Assembly (NCBI GenBank): GCA_949358305.1
Contig: OX442318.1
Span: 6,310,501-6,374,500 of the forward strand
Length of the DNA stretch: 64,000 bases
Direction of reading: 5' to 3'
Origin: Strigamia acuminata
Taxonomy: Eukaryota > Arthropoda > Chilopoda > Geophilomorpha > Linotaeniidae
Made by a program: the position numbers and the translations under genes. The notes under the pieces were generated by a model, which worked only from the letters and a program-made list of their open reading frames with translations, made no database searches and was not told the DNA's origin. Below, piece by piece: positions 20,949 through 31,246 of this stretch. How positions within the stretch are numbered: the first letter of the stretch is position 1; each line of letters begins with the position of its first letter.

Positions 20949-23048
20949 ATGCTACCCTCATTGGTTATGAACTCATTATCCACTCTGATAGTACAATTGC
21001 GAAGTTTAGCTCGTTCGCCATTGCATGCGCACATCCGCGAACATCGACTCGAATCTGCGGCGAAGCGTCGAAATGGAAGCGGCAAAAGCAAGCCGGTTGT
21101 TCGCCCGATTTCTGTTGCCAAAAAAATGGAAGAAAACGACGCGTCCAATGTCTACATTTCCGCCCATCCCGCCCATCCCTCCGGTAGCCAATTGGCAGGC
21201 CGCTGTCCTCGCTGTCTCCTTGACTTCCGGCTTAAGGATACATCGGCAACATCAGCAGCATCGCAAGGTGCTGGCAAATGTCAATTCCACCGCTGTCGGC
21301 GCTCCGGTCGCCGCGCACGCAAATCTCGACCGTCTACTTCCGGAACGAATCCGAAACCCGCAGATGATCCGCTCAGTAAGAAGAGCATCGAATTCCTCCG
21401 CACTCTTATATCAATCGTTGGCCAGCAACAGCGCATCCCTGGATCGGAGTTTACTCCTGAAGCTCTGAGCCAACTGGTGGCGGCATTCACGCCGCAGCAA
21501 GCGCCGCCTCGGATCGGCCTGTTTGTCGAAGCCTTCCCGCCATCGCGCTATCCCGCCAACCCTAGCGAGAGCTTCAACAACTACGCGGACATTCTACTCA
21601 CGATTGCCCGTCGCTTATCCACTCTCTCGTCGCCGCAAATCGACCGCGAAACTCAAGCGATGGCGCCGTCTGTTGTGCGACAAATGAAACTTGTTGACAG
21701 CTCCGTCCAGTGCGATCAAGAGGTGGGATTGATCGATCTGCCGCTCAACATCACCATTTTGGAGCGCCATTTGGATTGGACTCCGGTTTCGGTCTCGTCA
21801 AAGCCTAACCTGCGCCTGCGCACCGACAGCAAGCGCTCTCTACCGCCGATTGCCAAGCGAGTTGTTTTCAAGCCTGGCGAGGATTTGATCTTGAAGTTGG
21901 GCGGTTTCGCGAGCATCGACCGGTTGGACAGGAAATTCATGTCCGATCGCGTGTGTACGGTCGAGGAAATCCCGTCGGATCTCGTTATAAAGCCGCGCTG
22001 CAAGGATGTGACGTCACTGCCGACGCAAGACACGACCGATCGAGCATTCGCGCCGCGCTCGCACCGCTCGTACACGCAGTCGGAATATTTGACCAAGACC
22101 GCCATGTCGCTGTTGAACGATTCGCACTCGTCGGCCAATGTTTTCGCACTGCTCAACTCCGACTCGTTCAATTCGGAGAAGTCGAAACGGAATTTGGGCA
22201 ACTTCCTGTTGAAGGAGCGGATGAAGCGCTTTTTATCGAGCATCCTTTCCCAGCACAAGTCCGAGACGAGTTTGAATTCCGACGAAATGACGGACAAAAC
22301 GGGCGAATTCGGAAACCCGAGTTCGGCCACGCACAATTGCCCGAAACTCAAGCGCAACGTGTCGCTCAAGTGGGATCTGCAGCAGATGCAAGTTGCCAAA
22401 TACACCGCTACGAACGTTAGCAGCAACGAGAGTGTGTCGAGCTGCTATCACAAGTCTACGGGAATCCCGAAGTCGATTTTGATTGGTCGGCGGGAATCGC
22501 CGACTTACGTCGATGCGTGTTGCCAGTGCGACTCGCAGTGCAATATGGAAGATATAGAGCAGGAGGAGCTGCGCGTGCTGCGCCAGATCCTACTGCGCAG
22601 CTGCTCGTTTACGGAGACTGAGTCTGCGTGCCATATGTGCCTCGCTTTGGATAGGAAGAGTCTGCTGCGCGCGGTGATGACCGCTTTGCGCGGATGCGGC
22701 AGCAAGGATGATATAAAGGAGATGCAACGGTTTTTGCCGCGGGATTGTTGTTCTTTCGCCGAATATCAGCCGAATCGCCGTGTTAATGACGTCGGATGTT
22801 CGCCGGGGGTTGCTGAGGATGATGTGAGTGATGATGTGATAACTATAACGACGCGGATTCGGTTTAGCGACGATGATGCGTTGTTTGGGGGTGACGAATG
22901 CAATAGGGGAATTGAGGCGCCATTTTCGGAAAAGTGTATTCAGACTGATGCGCGGACGGTGGACAGAGATAGGAGGAGTCGTAGTTGGAGTCCTGGTGTG
23001 AATAAAGAGCTGTGGTTGAAGCGTTTGAATGTCATCACGGGGGGTTGA
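20949..23048 (+). CDS. Unrecognised 699-aa protein
   Basis: A long uninterrupted frame, G+C-rich compared with its surroundings, ending at TGA 23046-23048. An in-frame TAA stands directly before the ATG at 20949, so the start is either here, at the Met seven codons on, or by splicing from an upstream exon. The N-terminal third has a Cys/His cluster (CPRCLLDF near residue 84, then CQFHRCRR), Arg/Lys-rich stretches and Ser-rich linkers. The middle is Ser/Asp-rich. Further Cys pairs follow (DACCQCDSQC, SACHMCLA) before an acidic tail ending KELWLKRLN. I recognise no domain. The Cys pairs could bind metal, but the spacing fits no zinc finger I know. The long open frame and composition make it a real gene in my view. 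Confidence 0.72.
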   Translation: MLPSLVMNSLSTLIVQLRSLARSPLHAHIREHRLESAAKRRNGSGKSKPVVRPISVAKKMEENDASNVYISAHPAHPSGSQLAGRCPRCLLDFRLKDTSATSAASQGAGKCQFHRCRRSGRRARKSRPSTSGTNPKPADDPLSKKSIEFLRTLISIVGQQQRIPGSEFTPEALSQLVAAFTPQQAPPRIGLFVEAFPPSRYPANPSESFNNYADILLTIARRLSTLSSPQIDRETQAMAPSVVRQMKLVDSSVQCDQEVGLIDLPLNITILERHLDWTPVSVSSKPNLRLRTDSKRSLPPIAKRVVFKPGEDLILKLGGFASIDRLDRKFMSDRVCTVEEIPSDLVIKPRCKDVTSLPTQDTTDRAFAPRSHRSYTQSEYLTKTAMSLLNDSHSSANVFALLNSDSFNSEKSKRNLGNFLLKERMKRFLSSILSQHKSETSLNSDEMTDKTGEFGNPSSATHNCPKLKRNVSLKWDLQQMQVAKYTATNVSSNESVSSCYHKSTGIPKSILIGRRESPTYVDACCQCDSQCNMEDIEQEELRVLRQILLRSCSFTETESACHMCLALDRKSLLRAVMTALRGCGSKDDIKEMQRFLPRDCCSFAEYQPNRRVNDVGCSPGVAEDDVSDDVITITTRIRFSDDDALFGGDECNRGIEAPFSEKCIQTDARTVDRDRRSRSWSPGVNKELWLKRLNVITGG

Positions 23049-23856
23049 GATAAAAAATGTAAAACAAAAATATATTTGTTTTGTTTTTGTTGTAAAATGT
23101 TTAAAATTGATGCTGTGGAAATGGTGTATAATGTCAAAACGATTTTATTTAATTGATTTTGGTTTTTTATTTGGGTAAACACAAACACAACTACGAAAAC
23201 AAAATGGGCCAAGCTGTGGTCAGTGCTGGACTCTTGTTCATCATGGTGATGCTTAGGGAAAACGGCTGTAAGCCATTCCCAGTACTGTGAGCGACATCAG
23301 CTGGGTCTTTGATCTATGAAGAATGGCAGTTCGAACGTCTTTCCTGATTGCAGGTACTTTGTAGGAATCCACTACAAGCAATGGGAAAAGACATGAGACA
23401 TTTTAGGTGCATTTAATCCTCTAAAGATAACATTTACTTCTCCTTAAATCACATAATCAAGTTGCCTTCTCTTAATTTGTCTTTTGAGGACTGATTGCAC
23501 CTAATGACTCCTGGTGCTGTCTGAATGACCATAAGTCCAGATTACGTTTACATTGGACCAGCCAAGTAAGAATTTTACTTATTGAAATCTAGTATAGATG
23601 TAATTAAACTGGATATTAAGTTGCATGGTTTTTAATTAGCAGTGAGAAGCAATGATACCTGAGTTTTATTAGGTAAATATTTTAAATTTAATGATTATTG
23701 GAAACAATGGTAACTGCTGTTAATGATTTTAAGTTAATACTACTGTAAGTTATTGCAATAATGATTATGAAAAAATTGAAGTACCGCCTGATATTTACCT
23801 CTTTGTTGAATTATTTATATTTTTAAATCTTCTTGAACTTATTACTTGCTGTAGAA
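23049..23856. other. Intergenic region
   Basis: It holds the 3' end of the 699-aa gene and a tiny frame (ATG 23204 to TGA 23290, 28 residues starting MGQAVVSAGLLFIMVMLREN, with a hydrophobic core). I cannot show that this peptide is made. Nothing else is recognised. Confidence 0.45.
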
Positions 23857-25724
23857 ATGAATTGTCTGATGGTTGTTGCTGTTTTTGCTGCTATTTTTGC
23901 AAATCCACTGAATGTGCAAGTATTTAGGTCTAAAATTAAGGGGAAAAAATTATATCTTTACTTTTTTTATTTTAAATTTTAGGCCAATGTGGAGTGTAAT
24001 TTTGTGGTTGAATTGCAGAAACTTGTTGATAGAGCTATCCAAATGTTTGTACATGATCCCAAGGTATGAAAAGTTTGTCTAATAATTAAGGCAAATGTAA
24101 ATTTGTGTGTTTTCCATACAGGTACAGAGAGCCTACAGTTCATGGGCTAGAGCTTTGTTTCTAGGTGTAAGTGTTGATTATTAATTTTAATTAATATTCA
24201 CTGGTAATATACAGTGCAAATTGTAAAGATTTGTGCTGATCTAATAGTAATTGATCAGAGAATTTATCACTACAAAGGAGATGGTGAACACACTAGGCGC
24301 ATTCATAAAGTGATTGACACCAATGCTACCTAAAGTGGGCTTTGTGGCTTCATTGTGGGTCCACAAATAAGTTTGTCATTTTGGCGTCAGACCATAAATA
24401 AATAAAAATAAAATAGTAATGTTGTAGCTCAGTGGTTCCAAAACATAACAACTGTTCTAGGAACCCATCTGCATCATCTGCTGACAGTGCTGGACTGGCC
24501 CGGCGGGCCGTGGCCGCTGTGGCCTGTCGCGGCCCGCTGTGGTCTGTCCCGACTTCATTAATTGTGGCCCGGACACCCAGATTTCCCGGCAATAAATTTG
24601 TTCCCAGTCCAGCCCTGTCTGCTGATACACTGACGAATGCGCCTACTGTTTATTTATTGCAGGATACTTCAACTGCAGAAATAGATGCGGCATTTCCAAT
24701 AGCAAAGGTCTGCAACCAATATGCGAAGGTGAATATAAAGGGTGTCCCAAAAGTAACGCAAGATTTGAATTAGCCGCCATTTGTGCAGTAAATTGTTGGC
24801 AACCCTGAAACAACAACGATTTGACAGCTGAAAGTTTAGGGTTTTATCTGCCGAAATTGGATTATATTGATGTGGCCAATATGTGGTTTCAACAAGACAG
24901 TGCAAGAAAAAGGGCCCAATTCTGATCACCGAAACCGGTGATGTCTCATGCAGTAATTGAATTGTTTCCATGGTTGTGTGGCAATATGGCATGTGGCATC
25001 GTCTTGTTGAAACCACATATTGGCCACATCAATATAATCCAATTTCGGCAGATAAAACCCTAAACTTTCAGCTGTCAAATCGTTGTTGTTCCAGGGTCGC
25101 CAACAATTTACTGCACAAATGGCGGCTAATTCAAATCTTGCGTTATTTTTGGGACACCCTATATTATGAAGAAGTCTTTATTTTTAATTTTCACTCAATC
25201 TGCTCATAGCCAACAACTAAAAGAATATTGAGAAGAAACAATGTACTGAAGTACAGAGAGAGAATGGAAGCAATTTTATTCTTTTCTGTGGATGTTGATA
25301 GTCAAGACTTTTGTTTTGATTTGCCCACAGAAGGATTCAAATTTCTGAAAAGAATTGAAAAGCTGATGGATCTGGGTCCAGGCAAAGCCAGTGAGTAGTC
25401 GCTTGTTGTTTTTATTTGCAAGAATAATCCTATTGATATTTTTCAGGGGCTTATGTGGACGATTACTGTAAGTCGGTCTTTAGAGTTTGCTCAGTTGATT
25501 CTCAAATGGCGACTAAGTTTTTTGAGTATTTGGTGTCGGACATAAAGTCGAAACCCATCAAAATGTACTTCAATAGTTGGAGAAAATTAGCTCCTCGCTA
25601 CCCTTTTAGGGCTTGGAATAATTGTTTTTATGAAATTATACGCCTAGAGATGGGTGAAGACAATGCCGAGTGTGCTATTCAGTTGCTCAATAACCCTTTT
25701 AAATTTGTTTTCTATAAGTTGTAG
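23857..25724 (+). CDS. Unrecognised secreted protein, five exons
   Basis: Exons 23857-23919, 23983-24063, 24122-24166, 25210-25390 and 25447-25724 join in phase to 215 residues. Every boundary has GT-AG signals, including a perfect GTAAGT after 24166. The N-terminus MNCLMVVAVFAAIFANPLNV is a clear signal peptide. The mature part has six Cys (VECNFVV, DFCFDL, DYCKSVFRVCS, NNCFYE, DNAECAI region) and an alpha-helical, charged composition. No transmembrane segment or known domain is seen. The fourth intron (24167-25209) carries a hAT MITE and a foldback mariner. A small secreted helical protein is the safest description. Confidence 0.7.
24485..24617. mobile_element. hAT-type MITE, 133 bp
   Basis: Ends CAGTGCTGGACTGG and CCAGTCCAGCCCTG are inverted. 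A perfect 8-bp target duplication TCTGCTGA flanks it (24477-24484 and 24618-24625), diagnostic of hAT transposition. It has no coding capacity and lies in an intron of the secreted-protein gene. Confidence 0.93.
24740..25159. mobile_element. Foldback element from a Tc1/mariner-type transposon
   Basis: Two arms of about 165 bp, starting GGGTGTCCCAAAAGTAACGC on the left and mirrored on the right, are nearly perfect inverted repeats. Both arms carry the transposase fragment MWFQQD, the second catalytic Asp region of mariner/IS630-type DDE enzymes. Between them, the minus strand continues with degenerate transposase (DDATCH, then a GDQNWA-like stretch in another frame). So this is a rearranged, inactive remnant with an inverted duplication of its left part. 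Flanks are TA-rich, and the exact TA duplication cannot be fixed. Confidence 0.85.
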
Positions 25725-26385
25725 TTTTCTCGATACAAAAAATAAATCGAGCAAAAAAATTCACTTTTGATCAAAATAATTCATTTAAAAAAATAAAACG
25801 TTGGAGGATCGAGGCACTCAACATTTGGGGTGCCTGTAATCTGAAAAAAATTGCATTTTCACATAAAACAATGCATTATCCAGTGAAATAATTCCTTTTC
25901 AAATAAAAAAGATGCATTTTCAAATTTAAAAAATGCATTTTTAAATTAAAAAATTGCATTTTAAATGAAAAAAATTGCATTTTCAAATAAAAAAATTGCA
26001 TTTTTAAATTAAAAAAATTGCATTTTCACATAAAACAATGCATTTTCACGCAAAACAATGCATTTTTCAGTGAAATAATGCCTTTTCAAATAAAAAAAAT
26101 GCATTTTCAAATAAAAAAATGTATTTCAAATGAAAAAAATTGCATTTTCAAATAAAAAAATTGCATTTTTAAATTTAAAAAATTGCATTTTCACATAAAA
26201 CAATGCATTTTCACGCAAAACAATGCATTTTCCAGTGAAATAATGCCTTTTCAAATAAAAAAAATGCATTTTCAAACGAAAAAATGCATTTTCAAATAAA
26301 AAAGATGCATTTTCAAATTTAAAAATTGCATTTTCAAATTAAAAAATTGCATTTCAAATGAAAAAATGCATTTTCAGACATGGAT
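25725..26385. repeat. AT-rich minisatellite, about 20-21-bp period
   Basis: From about 25840 on, copies of TGCATTTTCAAATAAAAAAA with variants (TTCACATAAAACAA, TCAGTGAAATAA) form a composite array. It lies between the secreted-protein gene and the 233-aa gene. Confidence 0.85.
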
Positions 26386-26603
26386 AATCCACCATTTTAG
26401 GAGTTTTCACGTCTTGAGCCACGGTGTCTTGAGCAGCAACCTTTTCCATAAGGCTCCATCTACCGTCATCTTCCACAAACTAAACACCCAACAACAAACA
26501 ATCTCCATGTACACAACTATTGTAACATTTTTTTTTTATCGAGAAATAAAAAGTTCGGCCAAAAATTCACCAGTAATTTCCAAACATCACCTCAACAACG
26601 AAA

Positions 26604-27305
26604 ATGTGGCCCGAAAACAACACGAACTTGAGTGCAACATCTCCACAAAACACTATACCAAGCGTCGTAGTTTGGAACTCACTTCTCCATCCAAAAACGA
26701 AGACCGACTCAAGCACATCAAGCTCATCCGGATCTACACACATGACCGACGAAGAAAAATTCCAAACCTTCCACAAAGAAGCCGACTACTTCGCCCCCCC
26801 ATCGCCGCCCCCCCGCACCATGAAGTACATCTACAACGGCCCCTACGCCACGACAGACACCGGAACTAGCAACTCCAGAAGCAACAAGAACAACAACAAA
26901 GTGCAAAATCGATCAACCAAGTCTAAATATCAACTCCATCAGCGAAATAAACTTCGGAAAAAAGATAGCAAAATCTTCTTATTGAAAAAGAAAATCATGC
27001 GCAACATGCAATACACGAGTCCGAATTGGAAATCGTACGTGTTCAATGCGGATAACCCTACCAAGCGACCGGGCTTCATGCGGCGGCTAGACCAACATAT
27101 CCGCAACCCGATAACGTGGGAGTCTGTGGATGTGAAGAATTTCAACGATCGGACGAAGACGAAGATTGACCAGCCGTTGTTTGAGTTGACCATGTTGGAC
27201 GACGTGCTGTACGTGAAGCCTTGCGTTAGATGTCGTATGGTCGAAAATGTGAGAAATCCGATCACTTGGGAAGAAAATTTGTTCAGACGTGGTGAAAACT
27301 GTTGA
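26604..27305 (+). CDS. Unrecognised 233-aa protein with duplicated RNPITWE motif
   Basis: An open frame from ATG 26604 to a TGA at 27303-27305. The first 110 residues are Ser/Thr/Asn- and Pro-rich and probably disordered. The second half is basic (KLRKKDSKIFLLKKK) and then carries the motif RNPITWE twice (IRNPITWESVDV and VRNPITWEENLF), separated by about 55 residues that include two closely spaced Cys (CVRCRM). Amino-acid composition and the exact internal motif repetition argue for a real gene, but no family is recognised. Upstream exons cannot be excluded. Confidence 0.6.
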   Translation: MWPENNTNLSATSPQNTIPSVVVWNSLLHPKTKTDSSTSSSSGSTHMTDEEKFQTFHKEADYFAPPSPPPRTMKYIYNGPYATTDTGTSNSRSNKNNNKVQNRSTKSKYQLHQRNKLRKKDSKIFLLKKKIMRNMQYTSPNWKSYVFNADNPTKRPGFMRRLDQHIRNPITWESVDVKNFNDRTKTKIDQPLFELTMLDDVLYVKPCVRCRMVENVRNPITWEENLFRRGENC

Positions 27306-27532
27306 TTTTTGTGTTTAAGTTATTAATTATTTATTTGATAGTTGCTGTAATAAATCGGATGTCATTTTTTTTAATCTATATTTTTAATTTTTGGTTTCAA
27401 AAGGTGTTGAAATTTATATTAAAAAGATATAGATGTACAGCGTCATATAAAAATTAATTAAAAGTTGGTGATAGTGGTTGGAGAAATCAAACCGCCAACA
27501 TCAGTGCCATTTTCAAATTTATTTTTCAACCA

Positions 27533-27748
27533 ATGACACGTCTGATAAATCGTCGTTTCCGGCGCTGCTCGTCACGACACACAAACGTCGCCATATTTGA
27601 CAGGAAAAACAGTCGATATACAAGCGAAGTGAAAGATGATAATTCCCAACGAGTTTTTATTTGTTTGTATATGTTTTTGGCCGTAAGTTTGGTGCCCTTA
27701 CTTGGATTTTTGTTTTACATCGTGATAAGCTTAGTCTGGTACAAATAG
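27533..27748 (+). CDS. Small single-pass membrane protein, 71 aa
   Basis: ATG 27533 to stop 27748. The N-terminal 40 residues are strongly basic (MTRLINRRFRRCSSRH). Residues 42-68 form one hydrophobic helix (FICLYMFLAVSLVPLLGFLF and on). The layout is that of a tail-anchored or type II micro-membrane protein. It sits 135 bp before the dihydrodiol dehydrogenase start. No family is recognised, and the call rests on composition alone. Confidence 0.5.
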   Translation: MTRLINRRFRRCSSRHTNVAIFDRKNSRYTSEVKDDNSQRVFICLYMFLAVSLVPLLGFLFYIVISLVWYK

Positions 27749-27883
27749 TTTGCTTTTTTTATCAACAAATGATTAGAGAAATCTGTGATTCATTCCATAT
27801 GTCAACTTTTTATCAGGAGTATTAAACAAGTTTATCAAAGCACTAAAATACACAAACACGGTCTGTCAAGTCTCGGTGTTGTA

Positions 27884-30390
27884 ATGGCGACACAGTGGGG
27901 AATTGTTGGTGTGGGCAAAATAGCTGCAGATTTCACCGCCTGTATTCAATCTTTGAGCCCAGACTCGCATAAGGTATTGAGTAATTAGAATTTTTAATTT
28001 TTTAATTTTTAATTTTTTAATTTTTAGATTGTCGCGGTCGCTTCTAGATCGATCGATCGCGCCTTGAAATTCGCAGATGAGCACTCGATTGCTCAAGGTT
28101 ACGGCTCGTATTGTGAGTTAAGTCAAGACAGTAATGTGGGTAAGGATAATGAATGAGAAAATAATATTTTTCATTTAATTAGAAAAAAAAATTTTATTTT
28201 TTATTTTTTAGAGGTTGCATACATTTGTACTGATCATTATGCACATTTTGATTGTGCAAAGATGATGCTGGAGAATGGTAAACATGTTTTATGCGAAAAA
28301 CCAATGTGTACATCGGTTAAACAAACTGAGGAATTGATACAACTCGCCAAAGCAAATAACAAATTTTTAATGGAGGTATATAAAACTGGGAAAAAAATGA
28401 ACAAAAGACAAAAATAAATTTATTTTTATGCATTTTTTTGTTTTGGAAAATGCATTAAGGGACCCGTCGCTCTGAGGGGCCTATGAGTCCCTAATAAAAT
28501 TTTCAACTCAAGAAAAATTATATAAAAAAAAAAATTTTAGGCTCTAAAAATGGCCGCCTAGACGAGAAATTTATTTTTGACTTGGAAATTCAGAAATGTC
28601 ATCTTCACAACATTTTCAAGCAAAAAAATGCATTTGCAGGCAGAAAAATGCATTTTTATGATAAAAATTCGTTTTGAGGTGAAAAAATTGCATTTTGAGG
28701 TGAAAAAGTTGCATTTAGGAGTGAAAAAATTGCATTTTGATGTGAAAAATTTGCATTTTGAGGTGAAAAAATTGCATTTTGGGGTGAAAAAATTGTATTT
28801 TGAGATGAAAAAATTGCATTTTGAGGTGAAAAATTGCATTTTCATGCAAAACAATGCATTTTCATGCAAAACAATGCATTTTCATGCAAAACAATGCATT
28901 TTCCGATGAAATACTGCTTTTTAATGTGACAAAACAATTCATTTTCAGACAAAAAATGTATTTATGGGCAAAAAACATGCATTTTTATCTGAAAAACATT
29001 TTTCACACAGTCGAAAAATCATTTTTGGGTCACTAAAATTTATTTCTGTCTAGGGTGTATGGAGTCGATTTTTTCCAGCCTATTCACACGTGCAGCAATT
29101 ACTAAACGACAACGTAGCCGGGAAAGCTGTCCAAGTGCACGCCCACTTCGGACTGCAGTCGTTTTTGGTGGATCGCACTCTCCGTGAAGGCAAAGAATTC
29201 AGCCTCACTTTGGACATTGGCGTTTACGTGCTCCAGATTTGCAATTTGGTTTTTAAAAACACCAAACCCAAAGTTCTGGTTGCCAGTGGTAGTTTTAACG
29301 CAACAGGTAGGTCGCGGTTGGTGATAATAAGCGATAAGTGACTAATGCAATGGTTGAAAGGTGCTGACGATAACGTTGTAATGCTGCTTGATTACGGTCA
29401 AGGCCGGTCAGCCAATGTCACCATATCTTGGAAATGTTTCATGGAGAATTCGGCCATCATCTGTTGTGATAAATCGTACATTAAAGTAATGGAATAACGG
29501 TCAGGGAAGGATCCAGGGAGACTTTTAGGGACCAAAAATTCAATTTTTGGGCGAAAAATTCAATTTTTGGGTTAAAATATTCAATTTTTGGGCGAAAGAT
29601 TCAATTTTTGGTTAAAATATTCAATTTTTGGGTTAAAATATTCAATTTTTGGGTTAAAATATTCAATTTTTGGGCGAAAAATTCAATTTTTAGGTTAAAA
29701 TATTCAATTTTTGGGCAAAAAATTCAATTTTTGGGCAAAAAATTCAATTTTTGGGCAAAAAATTCAATTTTTGGGCAAAAAATTCAATTTTTGGGCAAAA
29801 AATTCAATTTTTGGGCAAAAAATTCAATTTTTGGGCAAAAAATTCAATTTTTGGGCAAAAAATTCAATTTTTGGGTTAAAATATTCATTCTGAGACCAAA
29901 AAAATGCAGTTATAGGACAAACACGATCAGTTTTTGACCAAAAACATTCAATTTTTGTGTGAAAAATTGAAGCAAAATGGCCACCCTCTTGTAGATTTTC
30001 TGGATCCATCCCTGATAAATTTATTTATTTGTTTATTGATTATTCTTTTTAATTTTTATTTATTTATTTAGGTTTTGCCTCCGTTTCATTGCCCGACACA
30101 AATCGAAGTGAATGGCAATATCATTGAATTTCCATTGCCCAAAATAGACCACATGTTTAACTATGAAAACTCGGCTGGGTTCGTCTACGAGATTGAGGAA
30201 GTGCGAAGATGTTTGCAAAATGGTTTGATGAGTTGTGTTAGTGTTAGTGTTGTGTTAATGTTTACGTTTTTGCGTTGATTTTTTTTTTAAAGGATTGTTG
30301 GAGTCCCCGGCGATCACTTTGCAAGAGAGTTATGACCTCGCGACCATTTTGGAAGATGTACGGAAACGTATTGGAATCATCAGATATTAG
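27884..30390 (+). CDS. DHDH: Trans-1,2-dihydrobenzene-1,2-diol dehydrogenase, complete
   Basis: Member of the Gfo/Idh/MocA NADP-dependent oxidoreductase family. It oxidises trans-dihydrodiols of aromatic compounds and also D-xylose. Seven exons in phase: 27884-27973, 28028-28139, 28212-28375, 29054-29306, 29361-29485, 30072-30222, 30293-30390, giving 330 residues, the usual length. The Rossmann motif GIVGVGKIAADF is at residues 6-17. The EKP motif places Lys97, and Trp125 (MEGVWSRFFPAY), Phe154, Asp176 and Tyr180 (LDIGVY) fall exactly where the mammalian dimeric enzyme has its active-site residues. The ATG gives the family N-terminus MATQWGIVGVG. An AATAAA-type signal follows about 30 bp after the stop. 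Two introns carry minisatellites. Function is confident by homology, while the substrate in this animal is not known. Confidence 0.94.
28600..28915. repeat. Minisatellite in DHDH intron, 21-bp period
   Basis: About ten copies of a 21-bp unit with TTGCATTTTGAGGTGAAAAA, ending in TTCATGCAAAACAATGCATT copies. Both strands show spurious frames. Confidence 0.9.
29525..29895. repeat. Minisatellite in DHDH intron, 20-bp period
   Basis: About seventeen copies of AAAAAATTCAATTTTTGGGC or the variant with TTAAAATA. The right half is almost perfectly homogeneous. Confidence 0.93.
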
Positions 30391-30490
30391 TTGAAACAAA
30401 TAATTGAATGAATGATTTAATAAAATGACGTGTATGATTAAAAAATAAAAAAAATTATGATGAATTAATAAGTGGGAACGTTATTATGAT

Positions 30491-30725
30491 TTATTTTCGG
30501 TTTTCCATCACCGATTCTAAACGAGTTTTTCGCTTTTGGAAAGAGATTCGTCCAAATCGGAGGCCAAAGTCTTTTATTTTATTTTTTATTGTTTGATCTG
30601 TAGCCGTGAGTCGCTGTATCTGTTCTGTTTCTGTAGGTAGAAAATGGCCGAGTGTTTTACAGATTTTCTTTTTGGTTTTGAAAATCACCGGTGATGTGTT
30701 ACGTCTCGAAGCGTTTACGAGACAT
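30491..30725 (-). pseudogene. Possible short coding remnant, tail-to-tail with DHDH
   Basis: The minus strand encodes a basic stretch RRNTSPVIFKTKKKICKTLG continuing to KRKTRLESVMENRK and a TAA at 30491. There is no ATG in this frame. The only nearby ATG (30725, MSRKRF) is one frame off and stops after eight codons. A related start (ATGGCTCGTAAAC) appears in the duplicated unit at 32303. Either an upstream exon is missing from my reading or the frame is broken. Unrecognised. Confidence 0.35.
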
Positions 30726-31100
30726 GTCCACGCACATGCGCAGTAGTCGCTCAAGGGAAGAAGAACAGTGCGAGGTGAACTGACGCGATGGCCACGACAG
30801 GAGCAACCATTGGTCGGTATGTTTAGATTTAATCTTCAGCCATCCAATCGTTTCGAGGTGGGAATTTGAGTTTGTTTATATACATACATACTTAAGATTG
30901 TAAATGTTTCAGAATTGTTGAAAAACAGCAGAATAATTAAACGAATTTTGGCATTTTTAGTTTTTTTTTTCATAGAAGGCCGACCACGGTAAAATCAATC
31001 TTGCCGCCATTATTAACAACTCAATCCAAAGCATACGCCTTGATGGAAAATAAGGTTTCCTGACATCCTGGGCTTCAAAAAATCCTTTGGTAAGTACACT
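30726..31100 (+). repeat. Duplicated unit U1 with exon-like block
   Basis: Contains an NRF1-like ACATGCGCAGT (30734-30744), a CCATTGG, and an exon-like block 30976-31089. The block follows a T-tract and CATAG, contains TTGCCGCCATTATTAAC, and ends in TTTG|GTAAGT. It is the most upstream copy of a family of similar units. Confidence 0.7.
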
Positions 31101-31246
31101 TTTCAAATTTAACAACATTTTAGGAAATGATTTAAGAAATCAGTAATATTTTTAATTTTTATAAAAGGCATTGTACAAAATGGCTGAATTCAAACAATTT
31201 GAATTGGGGTTCGTAATAATAATATCAAGCCTTGATGGAGAAATCC

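Noticed and set aside
21716-22426. 236-codon minus-strand frame inside the 699-aa gene
   Set aside because: Shadow of the G+C-rich plus-strand frame. It has no better start or composition.
24420-24784. Additional exon of the secreted-protein gene in the large intron
   Set aside because: The open frame there is made of the hAT MITE and the mariner arm.
24669-25016. 115-codon minus-strand frame as a gene
   Set aside because: It is the degenerate transposase piece within the foldback element, partly read through both arms.
26366-26869. 167-codon frame overlapping the 233-aa gene
   Set aside because: Different frame of the same G+C-richer segment, beginning in minisatellite DNA.
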